From Phycisphaerae bacterium (GTDB lineage Bacteria; Planctomycetota; Phycisphaerae; Sedimentisphaerales; Anaerobacaceae): a stretch of DNA of 64,000 nt. The notes beneath the pieces were generated by a model that saw only the letters and a program-made list of their open reading frames with translations, made no database searches and had not been told where the DNA came from. The position numbers were made by a program, and so were the translations under genes. The stretch lies in assembly GCA_026386805.1 (NCBI GenBank), contig JAPLMX010000128.1, positions 1-64,000 on the forward strand, read 5' to 3'. This document shows positions 1 to 8,621 of this stretch, piece by piece. Positions within the stretch are counted from its first letter, which is position 1. Each line of letters opens with the position of its first letter.

Positions 1-57
1 CTTTCGGCGGTTCTCCAACTCGTCGAAGTCCCTTCGTGTTCGTCCTTTTCTGTCCAT
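1..57 (-). CDS. possible N-terminus of a transposase running off the window edge (MDRKGRTRRDFDELENRRK...)
   Basis: ATG on minus strand at 57, open to the edge; N-terminus only loosely resembles helix-turn-helix transposase starts; two TATATTATGCGAAA direct repeats lie just upstream. Confidence 0.25.
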   Translation of the reverse strand, partial: MDRKGRTRRDFDELENRRK

Positions 58-91
58 GCGGACAGCCTACGAGAACGAAACGCTGGTGTCA

Positions 92-131
92 ATATATTAT
101 GCGAAAAATCTGTCACTATATTATGCGAAAT
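92..131. repeat. two direct repeats TCA(a/c)TATATTATGCGAAA
   Basis: Read directly: tcaatatattatgcgaaaaatctgtcactatattatgcgaaa. Confidence 0.6.
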
Positions 132-188
132 TCAGTAACACTCGATCTGGGAATGTCCAATTCCATCTGAGGCAACACAAAGGCGGCG

Positions 189-626
189 GTGAGCGACGCT
201 GGTCAGGTAGTCAGAAACCTACAAGGCTTGTGGGAGACCTCTTGGGCGACGGTGGAGATGCGTTTGAATCAGAAAGGCGATCATTTCGAAGTCCAACACA
301 AATTCACTGTCAGTAGCCCAAAACATTGGTCGCAATCTCTCACTCTCGGTCTTCCACGCCTTGTCGTTCCGAGCGTTACTCAGACGGAAGACAGATACCT
401 TGCCATCCAAGGAGAACTCCGTGGACTGAGCGCCACATACAGTATTCATATTTCCGACAAGGAGACCCCAACTATTCTGTTATCGCAAGACCTTTACAGC
501 GCTCGCGGCTACATGATCATGAGTGAAACCGGTGATCTCGTCGATGTGATGGAGAAGACCACGGATGATAAGACGGAATTCAGGCAATGGAGAAAGATCT
601 CCGAGAAGGGAACGGAGGGAGGCTAA
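189..626 (+). CDS. hypothetical protein (145 aa)
   Basis: ORF only; GTG start; no recognised family. Confidence 0.35.
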   Translation: MSDAGQVVRNLQGLWETSWATVEMRLNQKGDHFEVQHKFTVSSPKHWSQSLTLGLPRLVVPSVTQTEDRYLAIQGELRGLSATYSIHISDKETPTILLSQDLYSARGYMIMSETGDLVDVMEKTTDDKTEFRQWRKISEKGTEGG

Positions 627-894
627 GGACCTGGGGAATTGGGGGTTCGCACCCAGAGGGGAATTGGTCGACTTCGGAGGCTCAGCCATCAAGATGAGCT
701 TTAGGGAAAATGAACGGTGGGCGGCCCTTTGTCTTTGTGATTGCGCCTGGTAATTCAGGGGGTCAGACCTACGCATTTCACATTCTTGTGCGGCGTGACA
801 AGGCGGTGGGCGGAGCCCACCCTACCGGCTGTCGCCGAAGCCGGGCACCAAGCAGGGTAGTCGGTAGCCTGTAGTCAGTAGCCGGTGAGAGGCA

Positions 895-919
895 GGGATC
901 GGGGATCAGGGGTCGGGGG
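895..919 (+). other. G-quadruplex-type motif GGGatcGGGGatcaGGGGtcGGGGG
   Basis: Four G-runs of at least 3 separated by loops of 3, 4 and 2 nt. Confidence 0.5.
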
Positions 920-951
920 TCAGCAAGAGGCGGCCTCCGGCGTTGGCGTGG

Positions 952-992
952 TTCGCGGTGGCAGTGAGGCAGTTGTCGGTAGCCGGTAGTCA
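952..992 (+). repeat. 41-bp direct repeat, copy A (ttcgcggtggcagtgaggcagttgtcggtagccggtagtca)
   Basis: Identical to sequence near 1662-1702; the two flank the MNT/HEPN module. Confidence 0.75.
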
Positions 993-1031
993 ATAGCCGG
1001 TTGGAGACCCGTGTGTGGGGCTGTTCGGGCA

Positions 1032-1160
1032 TCAGAAGAGCGGTTTGTCTTCAAGCATCTTCCGGACCTCCCGGCGGACACGGCGAGCCAGCTTGACGGC
1101 TTCCTCCGCCTTGCTCATCCACTCGCGTGCGATGGCGGCGGCCTTGTCACGCTCGGGCAT
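1032..1160 (-). pseudogene. truncated HEPN-domain protein (42 aa)
   Basis: MPERDKAAAIAREWMSKAEEAVKLA resembles a HEPN N-terminus, then stops; overlaps the 3' end of an MNT nucleotidyltransferase gene. Confidence 0.5.
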
Positions 1161-1500
1161 ACAGGACCATTCCTTCTCGCCAGGCCGGCCATTCGATGGT
1201 TCCGATGGTGTCCTTGCGCCATTCAAATTCCTCCGGCGTGACGACGATCAGGTCCTTTGGAACGCGGATGGCGTGCAGTGCCACGCCGATCTCCACCGCC
1301 TTTTCCCGTTTCGAGCCGGCCACAGGCATGACGATCAGCAGGTCCACATCGCTGTCCGGTCCGGCGTCCCCACGGGCGTGCGAGCCGAACAGAATGATCT
1401 TCTCCGGCGTGAACTGACGCACGATCCGCTGCACCATCTCCCGAATCTGCTCCTGCGTCGAGGTTGCGCGTCCTTTCGCCTTAGGGCGGCTCACTGGCAT
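1147..1500 (-). CDS. MNT-type nucleotidyltransferase (antitoxin-like)
   Basis: IILFGSHARGDAGPDSDVDLLIV matches the GSxxRG...SDxDL nucleotidyltransferase signature. Confidence 0.85.
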   Translation of the reverse strand: MPVSRPKAKGRATSTQEQIREMVQRIVRQFTPEKIILFGSHARGDAGPDSDVDLLIVMPVAGSKREKAVEIGVALHAIRVPKDLIVVTPEEFEWRKDTIGTIEWPAWREGMVLYARA

Positions 1501-1561
1501 TGTCTGTTTCCTTGTCGTCATGCCCGTCATCATAGCAGGTTGGGCGGATAGTATCAACTGT

Positions 1562-1621
1562 CCTCGGCTCGACTGAGCTCGCCGCTCGACCTGGACTTCG
1601 GTGAGCTCAGTCGAACCGAGG
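1562..1621. repeat. inverted repeat CCTCGGCTCGACTGAGCTC...GAGCTCAGTCGAaCCGAGG
   Basis: 19-bp near-perfect arms. Confidence 0.7.
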
Positions 1622-1661
1622 CTCTCGACGGGCCGAAGTCCGGCCTTTGTGGTTCGCGTAT

Positions 1662-1702
1662 TTCGCGGTGGCAGTGAGGCAGTTGTCGGTAGCCGGTAGT
1701 CA
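1662..1702 (+). repeat. 41-bp direct repeat, copy B
   Basis: Same as copy A at 952-992. Confidence 0.75.
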
Positions 1703-1887
1703 GTTGCCGGTTGTCATTTGATGGAAGACCGTCGAAGACAGGTTCAAAGGATCATCCACAGACACACTTGCCCCTGCGAAGGCGGGGGTCTTCCACAGAT
1801 CTTCCCAGATTTGGAGAGCAGGAATCGGCGTTAATCGGCGAAATCTGCGGATCAGAAATATATTCCGGTTTTTGTGGATTTATTTTA

Positions 1888-1916
1888 TAGACAGTAGGAC
1901 GGGCGTGTGGTAGACT
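1888..1916 (+). promoter_or_regulatory. sigma70-type promoter of csp copy 1 (TAGACA-17-TAGACT)
   Basis: Same spacing and sequence context before all three csp copies. Confidence 0.65.
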
Positions 1917-1922
1917 GGCCCT

Positions 1923-2019
1923 TTAGTAAAGGAGTATGCTTTTCTCCCTCGGAGTCTACCCCTTGTGCCATAACAGAGGGAACAGTCTATAGGCCCGCAG
2001 GGTCTAAGGAGAAGTACAA
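1923..2019 (+). ncRNA. conserved structured 5' leader of csp copy 1
   Basis: About 95 nt nearly identical in all three copies; UAGGCCC-loop-GGGUCUA hairpin directly before the AAGGAG SD. Confidence 0.6.
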
Positions 2020-2223
2020 GTGGCAAAAGGTACAGTGAAGTGGTTTAACGCGGACAAGGGGTTCGGATTCATCACGCCGGAGGAAGGCGGCAACGATCTG
2101 TTCGTTCATCATTCCGAGATACGGACCGAGGGGTACGCGTCGCTCGATGAGGGCCAGAAGGTCGAGTTCCTAGTGGGACAAGGCAAGAAAGGCCCGTGCG
2201 CGACCGGCGTAACCGCCTGCTGA
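2020..2223 (+). CDS. csp: cold-shock protein, copy 1
   Basis: [37 protein letters not shown] start with AAGGAG. Confidence 0.97.
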   Translation: MAKGTVKWFNADKGFGFITPEEGGNDLFVHHSEIRTEGYASLDEGQKVEFLVGQGKKGPCATGVTAC

Positions 2224-2248
2224 GACACAACAACAAGGCGCAAGTATC

Positions 2249-2280
2249 AAAAGGCCCCGTCCACATGAGGGGCCTTTTTC
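2249..2280 (+). terminator. Rho-independent terminator after csp copy 1
   Basis: aaaaggccccgtccacatgaggggcctttttcg. Confidence 0.85.
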
Positions 2281-2295
2281 GTTTGTGCGTCCCCA

Positions 2296-2323
2296 GTCGC
2301 CCCGGATTGGGTCCGGGGTGACA
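2296..2323. repeat. palindromic repeat (GTCGCCCCGGATtgggTCCGGGGTGACAA type)
   Basis: Related copies at 2903-2931 and 18871-18901. Confidence 0.6.
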
Positions 2324-2491
2324 ATGTTGCCGGAAGGCAGTCCCCGGTTGGCGGTGGTCAATTCCCGGCAGGAGGCGGCCTCCGGCATCCGCGTCTTTCG
2401 CGCTTTCTCGCTTTCTCGTCTTTTTTCGGCGATCCGCAATGGGAGTGCGGCGGCCTAACGAAAATATTTTATCGTTTTTGGAGTTATTTTG

Positions 2492-2520
2492 TAGACAGCC
2501 AGGCGGGGGCGTGGTAAACT
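2492..2520 (+). promoter_or_regulatory. sigma70-type promoter of csp copy 2 (TAGACA-17-TAAACT)
   Basis: Conserved with copies 1 and 3. Confidence 0.65.
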
Positions 2521-2526
2521 GGCGAT

Positions 2527-2624
2527 TTAGTAAAGGAGTATGCTTTTCTCCCTCGGGGTCTACCCCTTGTACAGTAACAGAGGGAACAGTCTATAGGCCC
2601 GAGCGGGTCTAAGGAGAAGTACAA
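2527..2624 (+). ncRNA. conserved structured 5' leader of csp copy 2
   Basis: Near-identical to copies 1 and 3; hairpin loop differs while stem is kept. Confidence 0.6.
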
Positions 2625-2828
2625 GTGGCAAAAGGTACAGTGAAGTGGTTCAACGCAGACAAGGGGTTCGGGTTCATCACGCCGGAGGAGGGCGGCAACG
2701 ATCTGTTCGTTCATCATTCCGAGATTCGGACCGAAGGGTACGCGTCGCTCGATGAGGGCCAGAAGGTCGAGTTCTCGGTGGGACAAGGCAAGAAGGGCCC
2801 GTGCGCGACCGGCGTAACCCCCTGCTGA
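2625..2828 (+). CDS. csp: cold-shock protein, copy 2
   Basis: Nearly identical to copy 1. Confidence 0.97.
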   Translation: MAKGTVKWFNADKGFGFITPEEGGNDLFVHHSEIRTEGYASLDEGQKVEFSVGQGKKGPCATGVTPC

Positions 2829-2853
2829 GACATAACAACAGCGCGTAGGTATC

Positions 2854-2888
2854 AAAAGAGGCCCCGTCCACGTGAGGGGCCTTTTTCG
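2854..2888 (+). terminator. Rho-independent terminator after csp copy 2
   Basis: aaaagaggccccgtccacgtgaggggcctttttcg. Confidence 0.85.
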
Positions 2889-2902
2889 TTGGTGCGCTGC
2901 CG

Positions 2903-2931
2903 CTCGCCCCGGATGGCGTCCGGGGTGATAA
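2903..2931. repeat. palindromic repeat, CCCCGGA..TCCGGGG family
   Basis: ctcgccccggatggcgtccggggtgataa. Confidence 0.6.
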
Positions 2932-3112
2932 GGTTGCCAAGAGGGGGTTCCCAACTCGCCGTCATCCGTTGGAAATCTGCGTCCATCGGCGTTGATCTGC
3001 GGCGGCAACTCTAACGCCCCCTTTTCCGCATTGCTATTTGTTCAAATCTTGTTTTCTCGCGAAGATTCCCGAAAGCGCGGAAGGTAAGTTGTTGAACCTG
3101 CAAGGATTATGT

Positions 3113-3193
3113 CTCGCGCAGAGACGCTGGGACGCTGGGTGTGAAAGGCCGTTGTTGTCCTGTGATCTCTGCGCCTCCGCGTCTCTGCGCGAG
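3113..3193. repeat. inverted repeat CTCGCGCAGAGACGC...GCGTCTCTGCGCGAG
   Basis: 15-bp arms read directly. Confidence 0.7.
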
Positions 3194-3351
3194 TTGGTTT
3201 TGGTTGCGGCCGAAGGCCGCGCTGGGCGTTTCGCGGTTGCCGGTAGCCGGGTGGAAATCCGTGTCAGAAACACAGTGGTCTGCGGGCGGGGTGTGAGCGG
3301 GACTGGCTGGCGCGGGGCTGAAATATTTTTCGTTTTTTCGGGTTTATTTTG

Positions 3352-3380
3352 TAGACAGTGGCGCGCCAGTGCCGTAAACT
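3352..3380 (+). promoter_or_regulatory. sigma70-type promoter of csp copy 3 (TAGACA-17-TAAACT)
   Basis: Conserved with copies 1 and 2. Confidence 0.65.
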
Positions 3381-3386
3381 TCTCCT

Positions 3387-3485
3387 TCAGTAAAGGAGTA
3401 TTCTTTTCTCCCTCGGAGTCTACCCCTTGTGCGGTAACAGAGGGAACAGTCTATAGGCCCGGACGGGGTCTAAGGAGAAGATGAC
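3387..3485 (+). ncRNA. conserved structured 5' leader of csp copy 3
   Basis: Same leader; apical loop varies (GGACG) with stem conserved. Confidence 0.6.
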
Positions 3486-3689
3486 GTGGCAAAGGGTACA
3501 GTGAAGTGGTTCAACGCGGACAAGGGATTCGGATTCATCACGCCGGAGGACGGCGGCAACGATCTGTTTGTGCATCATTCAGAGATTCGGACCGAGGGGT
3601 ACGCATCGCTCGATGAAGGCCAGAAGGTCGAGTTTACGGTGGGACAAGGCAAGAAGGGCCCGTGCGCGACGGGCGTGCGCCCCTGCTAA
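3486..3689 (+). CDS. csp: cold-shock protein, copy 3
   Basis: Nearly identical to copies 1 and 2. Confidence 0.97.
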   Translation: MAKGTVKWFNADKGFGFITPEDGGNDLFVHHSEIRTEGYASLDEGQKVEFTVGQGKKGPCATGVRPC

Positions 3690-3716
3690 GGGCCGACCAT
3701 GAGTCGTAAGAATCAA

Positions 3717-3745
3717 GAGGCCCCGCTCCGTGCGGGGCCTTTTCG
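3717..3745 (+). terminator. Rho-independent terminator after csp copy 3
   Basis: agaggccccgctccgtgcggggccttttcg. Confidence 0.85.
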
Positions 3746-3791
3746 TTGGTACGTTATTCACCCGCATTGATCTGCGGTTCCACCTTTCCTA

Positions 3792-4265
3792 TCAGTCGCT
3801 TGTGTCTAGGACGCTCATGAAGGCTTCCTGCGGGATTTCGACCGAGCCGACGCTCTTCATCCGCTTTTTGCCCTCTTTTTGCTTCTTGAGGACCTTCATT
3901 TTGCGGGTGACGTCGCCGCCGTAGAGCTTGGCCGTGACGTCCTTGCGGTAGGCTTTGATCGTCTCGCGGGCGATGATCTTGCCGCCGATGGCGACCTGGA
4001 GCGGGATCTCGAACTGCTGCCGCGGGATGGCCCGGCGGAGCTTGATGATCAGCTTGCGGCCGCGGAGCTCCGCGTTGCTGCGGTGGACGATCAGGGACAG
4101 GGCCTCGACCGGCGTGTGGTTGACCAAGATGTCGATCTTGACGAGGTCGCCGACCTCGAAGCCGGTCCATTCATAGTTCATCGTCGCGTACCCGTGGCTG
4201 ATGCCCTTGATCTGGTCGTAGAAGTCGTAGACGATCTCGGCGAGCGGGGCCTTGTAGTCGAGCAT
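3792..4265 (-). CDS. lepA: elongation factor 4 (LepA), C-terminal part, separated from the N-terminal part by an in-frame TAG
   Basis: [26 protein letters not shown]...; continues the same frame upstream through TAG at 4317-4319. Confidence 0.9.
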   Translation of the reverse strand: MLDYKAPLAEIVYDFYDQIKGISHGYATMNYEWTGFEVGDLVKIDILVNHTPVEALSLIVHRSNAELRGRKLIIKLRRAIPRQQFEIPLQVAIGGKIIARETIKAYRKDVTAKLYGGDVTRKMKVLKKQKEGKKRMKSVGSVEIPQEAFMSVLDTSD

Positions 4266-4316
4266 GACGCGGGTCGGGTTGAGGTAGTCGGTCTTGACGA
4301 GCTTGCAGCGGCGGGC

Positions 4317-5588
<1,272 letters not shown>

Positions 5589-5596
5589 CGATTCCG

Positions 5597-6913
5597 TTAC
5601 TCCAACGCCGCAAAATCGCACAGGACCGAGTCCGCAATGGGCAGGGCCTGCTCCGTCAGCCGCACCGAGCGGTCCGTGACCTCGATCAGGCCCAGGTCGC
5701 GGTAGCGCCGGATCGGCTCCGCGAAGGTCCGGATCACATCGTGCCCGGTCCGCGCCTGGAATGCGGCCAAGTCGATTCCCGTCCGCATCCGCAAGTTGAG
5801 GACCGCGGTCTCACAGATCGCATCCTCCCAACCCACCGGCTGGACCTCGCCGGGGACCTCCCCGCCGCTCTCGACGGCCGCCACGTATCGCTCGATATCC
5901 GGCTCGTTCGTCGTTCTGCTGCCCTGCGCGTAGCATGGGCGTCCCGCCCATGCGTTTTGGACCACGGGCAGGATGCCCGTGCTACTCGACGCGGCTCCCG
6001 GCCCAATCCCGACAAACGGCCGATTGGCCCAGTAGCCGAGGTTATGCCGGCACTCGAACCGCGGCCGTGCAAAATTGGAAATCTCGTACTGCTCCAGCCC
6101 GGCCCGTCCCAACCGCTCAATGGCCCATTCATACATGGCCCGGTCCAGCTCCTCGTCCACGGCACACAAACGCCCCGCTCGCCGCCAAGCGTCGAACACC
6201 GTTCCCGGCTCGAAACTGAGACTATACGCCGAGATATGCTGCACGCCCAGGTCGAGAGCCGCCTCCACGCTGTACTGCCAGTCCGCCAAAGTCGAACCCG
6301 GGATGGCAAAGATCAGGTCCAAGCCAAGATTGTCGAACCCCGCCCCCCGCGCCAACTCCACCGCCCGCCCGATATCGTCAACGGTATGCCCGCGTCCCAG
6401 CAGCTCCAACTCCGCCGGTCGAAACGACTGCGCCCCAAACGACAGCCGATGCACCCCGGCCCCCCGCAGCCCCGCCAGAAGCTCCGCGTCCACCTGCCCC
6501 GGATTGCACTCAACGGTGAACTCTCCGCCCGGTGCCAATCGCCCCGCAACTCGCCGAACCAGCCCGACCAATTGGTCAACGGGCAAAGCCGAAGGGCTGC
6601 CCCCGCCGACATAGGCCGTACAGAACTCGACCCCGTCATACCGGTCCAGCTCCCCCATCAGCGCAGCGACCAATCGCCCGGTCTCCCGCCCCGCCACCGG
6701 CACAGAGTAGAACCCGCAGTACCGGCACTTACTCCGGCAGAACGGCACATGGACGTACAACCCCGCCGTGGCGAGGGCATCCTGCCCTTGTTCTTCCAGA
6801 TGCATGGCGCGACAAGGACACAAGGGCGAGACACCCTCGCCACGAGCGCGCACCGCGTCCCGTGCGTTGTCGCGCTCGTGCACCCGCAGTCTGCTATCGA
6901 ATTCCACCATCAC
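5597..6913 (-). CDS. hemW: HemW-like radical SAM coproporphyrinogen III oxidase family protein (start uncertain)
   Basis: LYVHVPFCRSKCRYCGFYS radical SAM CxxxCxxC; YVGGGSPSALP; ISAYSLSFEPGT. Confidence 0.9.
   Translation of the reverse strand: MMVEFDSRLRVHERDNARDAVRARGEGVSPLCPCRAMHLEEQGQDALATAGLYVHVPFCRSKCRYCGFYSVPVAGRETGRLVAALMGELDRYDGVEFCTAYVGGGSPSALPVDQLVGLVRRVAGRLAPGGEFTVECNPGQVDAELLAGLRGAGVHRLSFGAQSFRPAELELLGRGHTVDDIGRAVELARGAGFDNLGLDLIFAIPGSTLADWQYSVEAALDLGVQHISAYSLSFEPGTVFDAWRRAGRLCAVDEELDRAMYEWAIERLGRAGLEQYEISNFARPRFECRHNLGYWANRPFVGIGPGAASSSTGILPVVQNAWAGRPCYAQGSRTTNEPDIERYVAAVESGGEVPGEVQPVGWEDAICETAVLNLRMRTGIDLAAFQARTGHDVIRTFAEPIRRYRDLGLIEVTDRSVRLTEQALPIADSVLCDFAALE
5930..5985. repeat. 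palindromic repeat (GTAGCATGGGCGTCCCGCCCATG...CACGGGCAGGATGCCCGTGCTAC) inside hemW
   Basis: Full element read directly; translated in frame as STGILPVVQNAWAGRPCY. Confidence 0.85.
6768..6843. repeat. palindromic repeat GTGGCGAGGGCATCCTGCCCTTG...CAAGGGCGAGACACCCTCGCCAC at the hemW 5' end
   Basis: Arms near-complementary; shares the GGGCRTCYCGCCC / GGCAGGATGCC logic. Confidence 0.75.
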
Positions 6914-6932
6914 ATCGTTCCAAGGGATCTAA

Positions 6933-7026
6933 GTAGCATGGGCGTCCCGCCCATGGATTCTGGGTCACGGGCAGGATGGGTTCCCAAACGCGATGCTTCG
7001 CGTTGGGGGTCCCATGCCCGTGCTAC
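6933..7026. repeat. palindromic repeat with a second palindromic element nested inside
   Basis: GTAGCATGGGCGTCCCGCCCATGG...CACGGGCAGGATG[GGTTCCCAAACGCGATGCTTCGCGTTGGGGGTCCC]ATGCCCGTGCTAC. Confidence 0.85.
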
Positions 7027-7529
7027 AACGAGACTTGGACAGCCTCAGGAGGGCTCATTGTACCAAATCTGCCACCTTTAGCAAGGCTCTCACTCCCAGT
7101 ATTACGCTCGCCGCCGCCATTCGTTCTCGTTCAAAACCAACTCGAACCGCCGAGGTCGCCGAGGGGCGCAGAGGAAACAAGCCAAGAACCGATTCGCTCG
7201 CGCAGAGATGCAAAGAATGGCCACAGGAAAAAAAGTGAGAAAACGGGAAAATCGCCGCCACGGGGATTGACAGAACAGAGGTCAGGCAATACAATTATGC
7301 CCACAACATTGAGGAGGCGGCTTGCTCATGACAAGCCGCGATGCACCTTTGAGTGGACATAAGGTTCTTTGCGAATCGACATCGGCATGGTAGGGGCCTT
7401 TCTTCTGTGACCGTGCGCGCTGCGATTACATAGGGACCGGCGAGTTGAGGCTGGTAGTATCCTTTTGCGTGGGGATGCTCTGCCCGATTCCGGTCTCGGG
7501 TGATCGAATTGGCGTAGAAGACACGAGTT

Positions 7530-8507
7530 GTGAAAGGCTCAAAGATGAGGAAGCAAGTATTGTGCATCATTTCCATCGAAGCGTTTCTTCTCGCTGCATC
7601 CATCGGCACGGCGTTGGGACAGTCGTCCGCGAAACAAGCATCTGAGGGCGAAAAGAGCGTCTATCCCCCCATGACCGGTTTGCCTGAATGGATGACCATC
7701 GCGGGCTACGCGGATTTCGGCTACCGTACCACACAGTTCTACCAGCCGGACTATGACACGACAGTATTTCAGGGCGATAGTAGAATCGAATTCTGGGTCC
7801 CGCCGGGGCGAGAGACCTTCTCGTGGGGACCATACATCCGCTTTGCGGGCATAGACAGCAACCGGCGTCAACCTTGGGAGAATGCCTGGCTCGCGCTGCC
7901 GGGAGCTGGGTTCCAGGCGTATCCATTCAGCCAAAAGCAGTTGAGAGAACATACCGGCTGGCTTGGCGACATCTTAGGGCCGCTGAGACTGTTCGGGGAG
8001 TACAATCGGCTCGACTACTGGGGAGATGAGAACTGGTGGCGGCCGGACAACCAAGTCCGCGCCGGAGCCGAATACTGGCACGCGCGCTACGTCAACGACA
8101 CAACCAAACTCCTGTGGGGGGAGGTGTGGTCGGGGCTGTTTTGGCAATCGGCGAACGAATTCGACCCACACTACAACTCTGTCGTCTTTGCGAATGCCCT
8201 GCGCGCGGGCGTCAGGGTGCCGGACGCTGGCGTCTTATCCCTGTTCACTCCTTACGGGGTATTGGAGAGTTCCCTGACGGACAACGGCGCATATTACTGG
8301 GAGAACCGCTTGCTCGCGGGTTTCGGCATTCGTGTGGCGCCTTGGCTTCGACAGAAGCCAGACAGATTCAACTGGCTGACCCGCCTTGTCGTCTACGCCG
8401 AGTATCTGGAGGCGGTTGACTATTACCGCACCCAGGCGCCCGACAGCGTGCCCGATCACGACTTCCGCGTTGGAATCAATCTCGCCATCGGAGAGTGGTA
8501 CCGATGA
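7530..8507 (+). CDS. secreted outer-membrane beta-barrel-like protein (possible NfrA/BcsC C-terminal-like exporter)
   Basis: Signal peptide-like N-terminus; aromatic-rich barrel-like C-terminus ending GEWYR. Confidence 0.6.
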   Translation: MKGSKMRKQVLCIISIEAFLLAASIGTALGQSSAKQASEGEKSVYPPMTGLPEWMTIAGYADFGYRTTQFYQPDYDTTVFQGDSRIEFWVPPGRETFSWGPYIRFAGIDSNRRQPWENAWLALPGAGFQAYPFSQKQLREHTGWLGDILGPLRLFGEYNRLDYWGDENWWRPDNQVRAGAEYWHARYVNDTTKLLWGEVWSGLFWQSANEFDPHYNSVVFANALRAGVRVPDAGVLSLFTPYGVLESSLTDNGAYYWENRLLAGFGIRVAPWLRQKPDRFNWLTRLVVYAEYLEAVDYYRTQAPDSVPDHDFRVGINLAIGEWYR

Positions 8508-8621
8508 GACTTAGTGGCATGGCAGTAAATCGCTCTTGCCTGGACAAACGACCGTGGGTGATAGGAGCAGAGTGGAGCGTATTCTGAATTCGAGATATCT
8601 TCGTTATGGAAGGGATCAGCT

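Noticed and set aside
5741-7081. 446-aa plus-strand ORF rich in HGQDARAT-like peptides
   Set aside because: Produced by palindromic repeats plus the antisense of hemW; not a gene.
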